Source of the DNA: Oscillospiraceae bacterium
GTDB lineage: Bacteria > Bacillota > Clostridia > Saccharofermentanales > Saccharofermentanaceae
Length of the DNA stretch: 9,182 nt
NCBI GenBank assembly: GCA_902795955.1
Contig: CADBNJ010000040.1
Coordinates: 1 to 9,182 of the forward strand
Direction of reading: 5' to 3'
Part shown: positions 1 to 6,688 of the stretch, piece by piece
How positions within the stretch are numbered: the stretch's first letter is position 1
Layout: each line of letters starts with the position of its first letter
Made by a program: the position numbers and the translations under genes
Notes under the pieces: generated by a model
What the model was told of the DNA's origin: nothing
The model's input: only the letters and a program-made list of their open reading frames with translations
Databases searched by the model: none

Positions 1-125
1 CCCTCTCTCGAAGTATCTTCCCCGATCGCTTCGAGTATCATCTTCACAGCGTCCTCGATCTTAGGCAGATCCATATTCTGCCTGCTCTCGATCGGGAGCT
101 GATTGTCATTCAAATAATCATACAT
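1..125 (-). CDS. folE: GTP cyclohydrolase I, N-terminal fragment (runs off the window)
   Basis: Reading the minus strand from ATG at 125 gives 41 complete codons that continue past the window edge. Residues 29-41 plus the next base pair read MILEAIGEDTSRE(G), which matches the N-terminal helix of bacterial FolE (Bacillus type: QILEAIGEDPNREG). FolE converts GTP to 7,8-dihydroneopterin triphosphate, the first step of folate and related pterin pathways, in the cytoplasm; its zinc and catalytic residues lie downstream and are not visible. The ATG overlaps the TGA of the upstream AraC-type gene by one base (TGATG), so translation is probably coupled. GGAAGGAG lies about 15 bases before this ATG, which is rather far. 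An in-frame ATG at 74, preceded by AGCAGG, would give an N-terminus closer in length to Bacillus FolE and is a real alternative. Family identity is fairly secure despite the short length. Confidence 0.82.
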   Translation of the reverse strand, partial: MYDYLNDNQLPIESRQNMDLPKIEDAVKMILEAIGEDTSRE

Positions 126-1135
126 CAGTTCTTACTTCTGCTCCTTCCGGATCTTTTTATGCTCTTGCGGTATTCCATAGGGGTTACCCCCTTGTATTTC
201 TTGAATGCGACATTGAACCTCTGTGCGCTGGCAAACCCTACGGATGTGGCAATGGCAGACACCTTGATATCTTCATTGCCGAGCAGTTCACACGCCTTAT
301 TGATCCTGACATTCATCAGATAGTTCATCGGGCTTACGCCTATCTCATCCTTGAACGCTCTCGTGAAATATCCCTGACTCAGGAATACGTACGATGCGGC
401 ATCATTTACCGTGATGCCTCTGTCATAGTCGGTATCCATGTAATTCTTTGCTATCAGAACGAGTTCCTTTGCCTTGCCGTTCTTCACTCTGAGGGATTCC
501 TCCCACTCGCTCCTCATCGTCCTGGACAATATTATCATCAGCTCCACCGTAAGCAGCTGGAGCATCAGGTCCTTGGACTGCCTGTCATCGGACTTCTCAT
601 CTATTATCATCTCGGCAACAGATGCAACATCATGCTTATAATTGCCGGACACGATAAAGAACGGGTCTTTGGACATGCTCTCCTCGCCCTCCGTTGCAAA
701 CTGCATGAAGCTCTCCAGAGAAGTCTGTGCGAGCTTCGGGAGCCTGATCCTGGGGCCGGTCTTCTTCGTGTCATCAGGAACTCCGGAGTTCTTGTCATTC
801 TCACTTGCCATCTCGGCAACCGCCTCCGCGTCAGGAAGGAATCCGAAGTAGAGTATCAGCATATCAGCCTGCTTGGAGGTCACCTTGAGCGCATGCTCCA
901 TGTGAGGCCTTATGATGACAGTATCCCCCTTGCGAAGCGTGAAGAACTTGCCCTCGATGCGGAACTCGATCTCGCCGCTCCTCAGATAAAGGAGTTCATG
1001 CGTATCGTGCATGCTCGATTCCGATACGGGGGTCGACTTCTCCAGGACATGCTCGATGCCTTCAAAAACAACGGGCACCGACCCGGATGAATCCAGGATA
1101 CCGTTCTCGATTGCAGGCAAAAGATCGTTGAACAT
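125..1135 (-). CDS. AraC-family transcriptional regulator with N-terminal cupin sensor domain
   Basis: This is a 336-residue protein. Residues about 20-100 form a cupin-type effector domain (H43, H46 and E47 in MHDTHELLY; H78 and H81 in RPHMEHAL). Residues 225-325 form the AraC DNA-binding domain: the first helix-turn-helix is near 242-262 (ITVNDAASYVFLSQGYFTRAF) and the second near 291-311, followed by the GVTPMEYRK family signature. Such proteins usually sense a small ligand, often a sugar, and activate nearby genes. Residues about 101-165 form a charged stretch between cupin and helices that is longer than usual for the family, giving 336 residues against the common 270-300. The C-terminus is very basic (KRSGRSRSKN). 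ATG 1135 is preceded by AGAGG five bases upstream. The gene starts 30 bases after the esterase-like gene and overlaps folE by one base, suggesting one operon. The ligand cannot be read from the sequence. Confidence 0.93.
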   Translation of the reverse strand: MFNDLLPAIENGILDSSGSVPVVFEGIEHVLEKSTPVSESSMHDTHELLYLRSGEIEFRIEGKFFTLRKGDTVIIRPHMEHALKVTSKQADMLILYFGFLPDAEAVAEMASENDKNSGVPDDTKKTGPRIRLPKLAQTSLESFMQFATEGEESMSKDPFFIVSGNYKHDVASVAEMIIDEKSDDRQSKDLMLQLLTVELMIILSRTMRSEWEESLRVKNGKAKELVLIAKNYMDTDYDRGITVNDAASYVFLSQGYFTRAFKDEIGVSPMNYLMNVRINKACELLGNEDIKVSAIATSVGFASAQRFNVAFKKYKGVTPMEYRKSIKRSGRSRSKN

Positions 1136-1165
1136 ATTAACCTCTGATGACCTCCCGCATGCTTA

Positions 1166-3409
1166 TCAGACGAACCTGATATTATCGATATAGATCTCGC
1201 CGGCACGCTCCTGGTCGGTGATCTGGAACTGCATACTCTCCAGCGAGATATGGTCCTCTCCCTTATACTCAAAGGTCAGAGTCTGCCATGTAAGTTCCTG
1301 TCTTATGTCACATTCACCGAAATTCTCGATAAACAGTCTCTTCCTTCTCTGCTCGGGATTGAACACGTCAACCATCAGCTTCTTCCTGCCCCTTATCTCA
1401 ATGGGAGCGAAGAGCGACGCATATGTAAGAACGGGCTCAAATCCGTACAGCGACTTGTCTGTCTCGTATCTGATGTGAAGCGATGCCGCTCCTTTGGTCT
1501 TGTTCATCGGCTCTGAAGTGATGACTCCGTTGCCCTTGAATGTCCTGAATATATCGAGCTTCTCAAAGGCTGAATCCTTGTCTTTCTTCCCGATGAACTG
1601 AAGCTTGTCACATGTCGCGAAAGAGATATCGGGGCAATAATAAGCAGCCCTCTTATCGAACCGGAACGGCAGTACGGGAAGATCCGACAGATTGCGGAAT
1701 GTGGCTTCGTGGGGTATCGGGCTGAATCCGTATGTGACGCTTACGGGATCCTCTATCTCGTCTGCCCACACCATTACGCGCACTCCGTGGAGTATCCTCG
1801 CGCTTGCCGGGTAGAATACCCTGTCGGGTCCGCATACGGCGAATCCGAGGAGCTCGCTCGTACCGTCTGCAAGCCTTAAGCCGTCGGCAAGATTATCGAA
1901 TTGGAGGATCAGCTTATTGCCCGTCTTCTCAACACCCGTCAGCTGAGGACATGATGTTGGGAGCTTAGGCGTAAAATGTGTTCCCAGCGCTGCTATTGCC
2001 ATTCTCTGCCCTATCGTAAAGCTTACCGTCTTATCCGGCAGCAGCAGATCATGGGCGGATATGAGTCCCGACTTCATATCGAGCTTATTCATGAATGCCT
2101 GTATTGCCTCATTGAACTCGAGGACGGCGTAAGGCTCGTCGAAATCCACATTATCCGGATGCATGGCTACAAATATGATCGAAGGCATCAGCGAATCATC
2201 ATAGACCACCGACGGTTCGAACGTAAATGCCAGTGATGTCATGAGTCCCATGAGCAGCAGGTCATATCTGTCGAACTGAAGTTCCTTGCGGTTGGGAGAG
2301 AAACAGAATCCTCTTACTGCCACGCCCTTGAGAGGCTCGAGAAGGTTGTTATAGAGAAGGCTCATGCGGAGATCCGCCTCGATGTATTTGTCTTCCTCCT
2401 CTTCCTTATCCTTCTTCTCCGGCTCTGCCTTTACCTTCGGCAGCATATCAAAATCGAGCATCTTGGCAGCGCTTGCACGGAGCGCGGTCTCGCCCTCCTT
2501 GGCGCTCTTGAGTGCGCTGTCATCAGTTGAGGGGAAATCTATCGAAGATGCCTCCTTGATCACCTCCTCGTCACTTGCTTCGCCCTTGAGTTCCTTGAGT
2601 TCCTTGTCTTTCTCAAGGTCGAAGTCAAGAAGCTCCTTGCCCTCCTTGATATCTTCCTCAAGCTGTTCCTCATCGCTCTGTCTCTTATCGATCTCGATGA
2701 GCTTCCGGTATCTCTCCTCATCGAGATAAAGACCGGTGCTCTCCAGGTAATCCTTCACCGCCACCATCGAATCAGCAGTCTCGGATGATATCCAGTTCAC
2801 AATGGTGGAGTCGGCCTGTGCGAGATCGATGACAGCCACGGGATACGAGATCTGGTTGGACAGTGAATATGCAAATGAGAATGCGGTGGAGGATACATCG
2901 GACAATGCCTTAGTATCGGTGATCTTGATCCACTTGGATTCCTTCCTGTCGCCGCAGGAAGGCAGATAGAACCTCAGATAGCTCATTACATGTCTCTTGA
3001 GCGGCGCGGAGGGAGCATTTGCATCCTTCATCGGAACCGACAGGAACTCGGATCCGAGGAAAACCCACACATCACCGCATCTGACATCGGTGATCTGCAG
3101 TTCTTCCGACATGCACTTGAATATGAATGTATAGGCATCGGCAGATGCTTTGTACGCCGGCACCGTGAACTTGAATTCACCCTTCTGGCCTGATGTGGTC
3201 TCGCGGCTCAGGATGATACCGTAATCTGTATCGAGCTTGGAGATCCTTCTGCCGTCAGTCGGGTACTTAACTATCTCGAAAGTCACAGTCGCCATCGCCG
3301 GGGCCGTGCCCGATATCTCAAAGGCGACATTCTGCTGAAATACGGATTTGTCCGTCAGCCATTTGGGGAGTATTATCCTGCTGCCGGTGCGTTTCTCTTC
3401 AGATTGCAT
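1166..3409 (-). CDS. Sialate O-acetylesterase-like protein, probably catalytically inactive, with C-terminal carbohydrate-binding-like domain
   Basis: The protein has 747 residues from ATG 3409. The family framework is visible in order: a small N-terminal beta domain (about 18-105), the GDVWVFLGSEFL strand (112-123), a Rossmann-like part (170-210), LYNNLLEPL (352-360), GQRMAIAALG (467-476), and a beta domain ending NLSDLPVLPFRFDK (573-586). Active members hydrolyse acetyl esters of sialic acid or xylan sugars using SGNH motifs. Here GQSNM is replaced by GSEFL, SSWGG by LAQAD, YQGESN by a non-matching stretch near 366-373, and the DxHP His by Leu (DLLLP, 454-458). Residues about 230-342 are an expanded Lys/Glu/Asp-rich linker. 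Residues about 595-747 form an extra beta-rich domain ending EIYIDNIRFV, resembling carbohydrate-binding jelly-roll modules. No signal peptide is visible, so it is probably cytoplasmic. A GTG at 3433 would add eight residues, but it has no ribosome binding site and directly follows a TATAAT box; ATG 3409 has AAAGGAG and GGAG upstream. A binding or scaffold role is inference. Confidence 0.72.
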   Translation of the reverse strand: MQSEEKRTGSRIILPKWLTDKSVFQQNVAFEISGTAPAMATVTFEIVKYPTDGRRISKLDTDYGIILSRETTSGQKGEFKFTVPAYKASADAYTFIFKCMSEELQITDVRCGDVWVFLGSEFLSVPMKDANAPSAPLKRHVMSYLRFYLPSCGDRKESKWIKITDTKALSDVSSTAFSFAYSLSNQISYPVAVIDLAQADSTIVNWISSETADSMVAVKDYLESTGLYLDEERYRKLIEIDKRQSDEEQLEEDIKEGKELLDFDLEKDKELKELKGEASDEEVIKEASSIDFPSTDDSALKSAKEGETALRASAAKMLDFDMLPKVKAEPEKKDKEEEEDKYIEADLRMSLLYNNLLEPLKGVAVRGFCFSPNRKELQFDRYDLLLMGLMTSLAFTFEPSVVYDDSLMPSIIFVAMHPDNVDFDEPYAVLEFNEAIQAFMNKLDMKSGLISAHDLLLPDKTVSFTIGQRMAIAALGTHFTPKLPTSCPQLTGVEKTGNKLILQFDNLADGLRLADGTSELLGFAVCGPDRVFYPASARILHGVRVMVWADEIEDPVSVTYGFSPIPHEATFRNLSDLPVLPFRFDKRAAYYCPDISFATCDKLQFIGKKDKDSAFEKLDIFRTFKGNGVITSEPMNKTKGAASLHIRYETDKSLYGFEPVLTYASLFAPIEIRGRKKLMVDVFNPEQRRKRLFIENFGECDIRQELTWQTLTFEYKGEDHISLESMQFQITDQERAGEIYIDNIRFV

Positions 3410-3433
3410 CTTCACTCCGCTCCTTTTGAACAC

Positions 3434-3455
3434 AATTATACAGAGTAATTATACA
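3434..3455 (-). promoter_or_regulatory. Duplicated TGTATAATT box, likely -10 region for the esterase-like gene
   Basis: On the minus strand the nine-base word TGTATAATT occurs twice, 13 bases apart (3455-3447 and 3442-3434). Each copy contains a perfect TATAAT -10 hexamer. A transcript from the second box would begin near 3428 and leave about 20 bases before ATG 3409, including its ribosome binding site. I see no good TTGACA-like -35 at the usual distance for either copy, so the promoter may need an activator, or one copy may be chance. Confidence 0.5.
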
Positions 3456-3483
3456 TCTAAAGGCAGGTTTTTACACCACCGTC

Positions 3484-4464
3484 TCAGATATCCTGAGCCG
3501 TTATCTCTTTGTAGAAATTAGTAAGATCAGTCCTGTTCTCGTTAGTATACCTGATCGCATCTCTCGGGTGCTGATTGAACAGACCTGACAGAAGGTACTG
3601 TATGTCATAACCCCACTTAACGCCTTCAGCCTTCAAAGGCTCCATATACTCTTCGATGAACTTGATAACGGGATAGAGATTGTACTTGGGATTCCTGAGG
3701 AAGCCGATCACATTCTCCATTGAACAGTTGCCGGCACCTCTTCCCATGCCGAGGTAAGTTGCGTCGATCCAGTCGACACCGTCACCTACGGCTTCGATCG
3801 TGTTGGCGAAGGCCATCTGCTGGTTATTGTGGGCATGTATGCCTACATTCTTGCCGAACTTTGTTGCATATTCGGTATAGATAGATGCGATCCTCTGTAT
3901 CTGTTCAGGATAGAGCGAGCCGAAGCTGTCAACTATATATACACAGTCAACATCGGTCCTGAATATCATGTCAAGCGCGCAGCGGATATCCTTCTCGCCT
4001 GCATTGGAGATCGCCATGATATTGCAGCTTACTTCATATCCCTTCTTCTTGGCATCATCGATCATGGCACAGCACTCGGGAATTGTATGAACATATGTGG
4101 CAACTCTTATCAGATCAAGAGGGCTCTCTGATCTCGGTCTGATGTCTTCCTTGTAATTGCATCTTCCGACATCAGCCATTATGGACAGCTTAAGTCCCGT
4201 ATCCTTGTTGTCACCTATGACAGAGAGGATATCATCGTCACTTGAGAACTTCCATCTTCCGAACTTGTCGGGATCGAACATGGTCTTGTCAGCACGGTAG
4301 CCTACTTCCATATAATCAACGCCTGCACGAAGATTGGCCATATAAAGAGCCTTTACAAATTCATCCTTGAAGAAGAAGTCATTGCAAAGACCGCCGTCTC
4401 TCAAAGTTGCATCGAGCACCTTGATCGATTCTCTGTAACCCATGAGTGCTGAGAGTTCTTTCAT
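3484..4464 (-). CDS. Aldolase catalytic-domain protein (DRE-TIM / HMGL-like metalloenzyme)
   Basis: This 326-residue TIM-barrel protein carries the DRE-TIM family signatures: LDATLRDGG at 17-25 (R22 and metal ligand D23), MEVGYR at 52-57, VDSFGSLYP at 178-186, the metal-binding GIHAHNNQ at 208-215 (H210, H212) and GMGRGAGN at 239-246. This family includes 4-hydroxy-2-oxovalerate aldolase, HMG-CoA lyase and isopropylmalate/homocitrate synthases, which make or break a C-C bond next to a 2-oxo acid using a divalent metal. The motif order is closest to the aldolase branch, but the C-terminal part (about 275-326, WGYDIQYLLSGLFNQHPRDA) does not read as a typical DmpG communication domain, and no partner acetaldehyde dehydrogenase is nearby. 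The substrate is therefore unknown. ATG 4464 is preceded by GAGGAG nine bases upstream; a second ATG at 4443 lacks a ribosome binding site. The gene lies between yfhO-like and esterase-like genes with short gaps of 56 and 74 bases. Confidence 0.88.
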   Translation of the reverse strand: MKELSALMGYRESIKVLDATLRDGGLCNDFFFKDEFVKALYMANLRAGVDYMEVGYRADKTMFDPDKFGRWKFSSDDDILSVIGDNKDTGLKLSIMADVGRCNYKEDIRPRSESPLDLIRVATYVHTIPECCAMIDDAKKKGYEVSCNIMAISNAGEKDIRCALDMIFRTDVDCVYIVDSFGSLYPEQIQRIASIYTEYATKFGKNVGIHAHNNQQMAFANTIEAVGDGVDWIDATYLGMGRGAGNCSMENVIGFLRNPKYNLYPVIKFIEEYMEPLKAEGVKWGYDIQYLLSGLFNQHPRDAIRYTNENRTDLTNFYKEITAQDI

Positions 4465-4503
4465 CCTAAATATCTCCTCGTCTGCAAATAATGTCGATTA
4501 AGA

Positions 4504-4509
4504 ATTATA
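4504..4509 (-). promoter_or_regulatory. Possible -10 box for the aldolase-domain gene
   Basis: The minus strand reads AGTATAATTC here, a perfect TATAAT hexamer placed about 40 bases before ATG 4464. No convincing -35 box lies 16-18 bases upstream; that space is filled by the inverted repeat at 4509-4534. The box could serve an internal promoter controlled at that repeat. Confidence 0.4.
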
Positions 4510-4534
4510 CTACCCTTTTATCAATGAGGGTAGT
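4509..4534 (-). repeat. 8-bp perfect inverted repeat overlapping the yfhO-like stop codon
   Basis: ACTACCCT (4509-4516) and AGGGTAGT (4527-4534) are perfect reverse complements around a 10-base loop. The stem takes in the last codons and stop (TGA at 4523-4521) of the YfhO-family gene and abuts the TATAAT box of the next gene. There is no U-tract after it on the minus strand, so it is a poor rho-independent terminator. It may act as an operator, an mRNA-stabilising hairpin or a weak attenuator; the sequence does not decide which. Confidence 0.5.
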
Positions 4535-6467
4535 GCATATCATAGAAATTCTCGATAAAAATGAATAATACGAGCACCAGCAGGGACACGAAGGATATCA
4601 TTATGACCATATCCCAGAACTCCGGCTGATAATCCATCGTTACGGTATTCTGACCGGCCTGAAGGTCGACCGAATAGAACTTTCCCGAATAGAAGGAGGG
4701 CGATATCCTTGAGCCGTTAAGCATTACCGTCATGTTGGGATCTACCGGAACGGATATGAATAATCGCGCACCGGCCTCAGAAGAAGCCGAAGAGAATTTG
4801 ATATCGTCAGCTTTGACATTGAGACCCGAGGGAATGTGCTCACGCGCCGAATTCGCAATGAGTATCCTCTGCTCCGGATCACTCTCCCTGAACTTGGCAT
4901 CGAAATAAGATCCGTCATAGAGGAATGCAAGCGTCGGGCTGTATGGATTGTAATAGACCCTCATTCCCTCATACTCGCCCAAAGGCTCACCGCCGCCCGT
5001 AATGCTCGTAAGATCAGCCTTTGAGACAAGATACTTTACGCCGTAGGGATAAATTGATGCGATGATGTCGCCTGCCTGATCTATCCTGTCGGAGGGCAAA
5101 TTGAAATAAATATAATCATCCGAAGACGACAGGAGCGTTACCTCCTTGAGATCCTCACTGACAAATCCTATCCTGTATGTACCCTTATCAAGCTCCTTCA
5201 CGGCATTTATCATCGTCTTCTCCACATCCGCCTGATGATCATAATCGTACGATACAGCCTCACCTGCAAATGTCTTATTCATCGGAACAAACACGCCTGT
5301 GACCAGCTGGACTATGAGCAGGATGCCTGTAACAGATGCCGCCGTCTCAAGAACAAACGGCCTTTTGCTGTAATTATTCCTGGAGAGGAACATCTGACTG
5401 AACAGGAATGCCATGAGGAAAGACAGAATGTACTTAAGCGGTCTGATACCGGGATCCAGTCTGCCCGCTCCGGCAAGATATGATGACACGTCAGGGATCA
5501 TTACCAGCGCCGTCAGGGCTCCCGTGAAGATAAAGATCACTATCTTCGTCCTGTAGTTGCTGTTAGTCAGGCAGAGATATACAAGAAGCGACAGAAGACC
5601 CAAGATGATGACCCCTATCCCGGGGATCCCCGATGTAACCGTCTGTGTGCCGGGCACCGCCGCAGCGGGCAGCAGCTTATATGTCGTGTACCATACAAAT
5701 GAACTCGTGCTGAGAGCAAGTCCCAGCGATAATATAAACCTTGCCGCTCTGGAGAGTATCGCCCTGATGTCTCCCTGCTTGACGAATCCTTCACTTCCCG
5801 TAATCCCGAAAGCAATCTCAAAGATAAACCAGATTACCGCAACGGCAGCATTGGCAATGCCTGTATACCAGTTGATGATCATATTCAGCAGAAGCGGTAT
5901 GATGAGCATCTGCGCCCCTTTATCCGTCGTGATCTTATGGACTCCGAGAAGGATCAGCGGCAGGAAGATAAGCCCCGTAACAGTAATAAATCCCCCGGTC
6001 ATGACAGAGCCTGACAGGGCGTAGAGCACCGATACTGCCGTGCAGGAGATATGTCTGAGATACTGCTTGTCCTTCTTCTGTACGTCAACGTTGAAATATC
6101 TGTAGTTAACGTACGCGGCAAATGCGGCTGATGCAAGAGATATCCTTATTATCATGAAGATATCGTACGAAGAATTGAAATCAGAGGACGGGAGCAGCGC
6201 CATTATAAGGTTGAACGGCGAGAAGATCATCTCGCTTATCCTGTAGAACACGCCGCTTCCGGCACTGCCCGAGAAAGAATAGAAGACCTTCTGCCTTCCC
6301 TCCAGCACCGCTTTGATATATGCGACGGTATCGTACTCCTCACTGCTCCCCCATGTCTTGCCGCCAAAAGGTGCCAGACCGTTTACGGCGCACGCTGTAA
6401 GGAGCAGCGCAAAAGTCAGCGCGAAAGCAATTATACAATTGTATGAATTCCTGTACTTAAGCTTCAT
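4521..6467 (-). CDS. YfhO-family polytopic membrane protein (putative GT-C-type glycosyltransferase)
   Basis: From ATG 6467 the protein has 648 residues. A first membrane helix (about 9-29) leads to an external loop with LAPFGGKTWGSSEEYD and SFSGSAGSGVF, which matches the opening of YfhO proteins (acidic EEYD at 43-46; family members have an acidic pair there). About ten more helices follow up to residue 395. An external domain (about 397-615) contains YPYGVKYLVSK, typical of YfhO, and a closing beta motif with MLNGSRI. One last helix (616-640) ends the protein. In Bacillus, YfhO is implicated in adding sugars from undecaprenyl phosphate to lipoteichoic acid. At 648 residues it is shorter than many family members. 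The open frame extends to 6590, but AGAGGGACAGG precedes ATG 6467 and a TATAAT box sits at 6498-6503, so the longer start is unlikely. Substrate and acceptor are unknown. Confidence 0.85.
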   Translation of the reverse strand: MKLKYRNSYNCIIAFALTFALLLTACAVNGLAPFGGKTWGSSEEYDTVAYIKAVLEGRQKVFYSFSGSAGSGVFYRISEMIFSPFNLIMALLPSSDFNSSYDIFMIIRISLASAAFAAYVNYRYFNVDVQKKDKQYLRHISCTAVSVLYALSGSVMTGGFITVTGLIFLPLILLGVHKITTDKGAQMLIIPLLLNMIINWYTGIANAAVAVIWFIFEIAFGITGSEGFVKQGDIRAILSRAARFILSLGLALSTSSFVWYTTYKLLPAAAVPGTQTVTSGIPGIGVIILGLLSLLVYLCLTNSNYRTKIVIFIFTGALTALVMIPDVSSYLAGAGRLDPGIRPLKYILSFLMAFLFSQMFLSRNNYSKRPFVLETAASVTGILLIVQLVTGVFVPMNKTFAGEAVSYDYDHQADVEKTMINAVKELDKGTYRIGFVSEDLKEVTLLSSSDDYIYFNLPSDRIDQAGDIIASIYPYGVKYLVSKADLTSITGGGEPLGEYEGMRVYYNPYSPTLAFLYDGSYFDAKFRESDPEQRILIANSAREHIPSGLNVKADDIKFSSASSEAGARLFISVPVDPNMTVMLNGSRISPSFYSGKFYSVDLQAGQNTVTMDYQPEFWDMVIMISFVSLLVLVLFIFIENFYDMHYPH

Positions 6468-6497
6468 TAACCTGTCCCTCTGCATTTGTCGCGGTAT

Positions 6498-6503
6498 ATT
6501 ATA
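6498..6503 (-). promoter_or_regulatory. Likely -10 box for the YfhO-family gene
   Basis: The minus strand reads GTGTATAATATAC, with a perfect TATAAT at 6503-6498. Transcription would start near 6490, leaving about 24 bases before ATG 6467 and including its AGAGG ribosome binding site. The same TGTATAAT word occurs twice before the esterase-like gene. No strong -35 is seen at normal spacing; TTGGAT lies 21 bases upstream, which is too far. Confidence 0.5.
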
Positions 6504-6577
6504 CACCAATTTACTTTTAAGAACATCCAATCCTGCAAGTGATCCGGGCATGCGCGAAGTTTTTGTTCCGTTAGTTT

Positions 6578-6594
6578 TTCCGTTCCACACGGAA
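6578..6594. repeat. Short inverted repeat TTCCGT-N5-ACGGAA
   Basis: TTCCGT (6578-6583) and ACGGAA (6589-6594) can form a 6-bp stem with a 5-base loop. A T-run precedes it on the plus strand, and on the minus strand the stem is followed by A residues, so it does not look like a terminator in either direction. It lies in the gene-free stretch about 75 bases upstream of the yfhO-like -10 box and may be a protein-binding site. Confidence 0.35.
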
Positions 6595-6605
6595 TTTGCG
6601 GAAAT

Positions 6606-6666
6606 ATGTCGGTGCCGAATAGTTTATGTCATTCGAACATTCAAATGATGAGGTGAAATCCGACAT
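6606..6666. repeat. Long-range inverted repeat ATGTCGG / CCGACAT with inner stem
   Basis: ATGTCGG at 6606-6612 is the exact reverse complement of CCGACAT at 6660-6666. A smaller stem, TCATT (6629-6633) with AATGA (6644-6648), nests inside. No open reading frame with a ribosome binding site covers this stretch. It could fold as part of an RNA or be a DNA site; the 47-base gap between the outer arms leaves chance as a possibility. Confidence 0.35.
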
Positions 6667-6688
6667 TTTGAAGTTGACTTTTACGCCC

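Noticed and set aside
2364..2729. Plus-strand Ser-rich open frame
   Set aside because: It is the antisense shadow of the Lys/Glu/Asp-rich linker of the esterase-like gene, with no ribosome binding site.
3020..3080. Ser in GSEFL of the esterase-like protein as a shifted catalytic nucleophile
   Set aside because: It falls at the Gln position of GQSNM rather than the Ser position, and the partner His and oxyanion Gly motifs are also missing.
3410..3433. GTG at 3433 as the start of the esterase-like gene, adding eight residues
   Set aside because: No ribosome binding site precedes it, it directly follows a TATAAT box, and ATG 3409 has AAAGGAG and GGAG at suitable distances.
6468..6590. ATG at 6590 (and ATG 6485) as the start of the YfhO-family gene
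   Set aside because: The extra residues look non-coding and polar, no ribosome binding site is seen, and a TATAAT box lies downstream of 6590. ATG 6467 has AGAGG upstream and leads straight into the first membrane helix.
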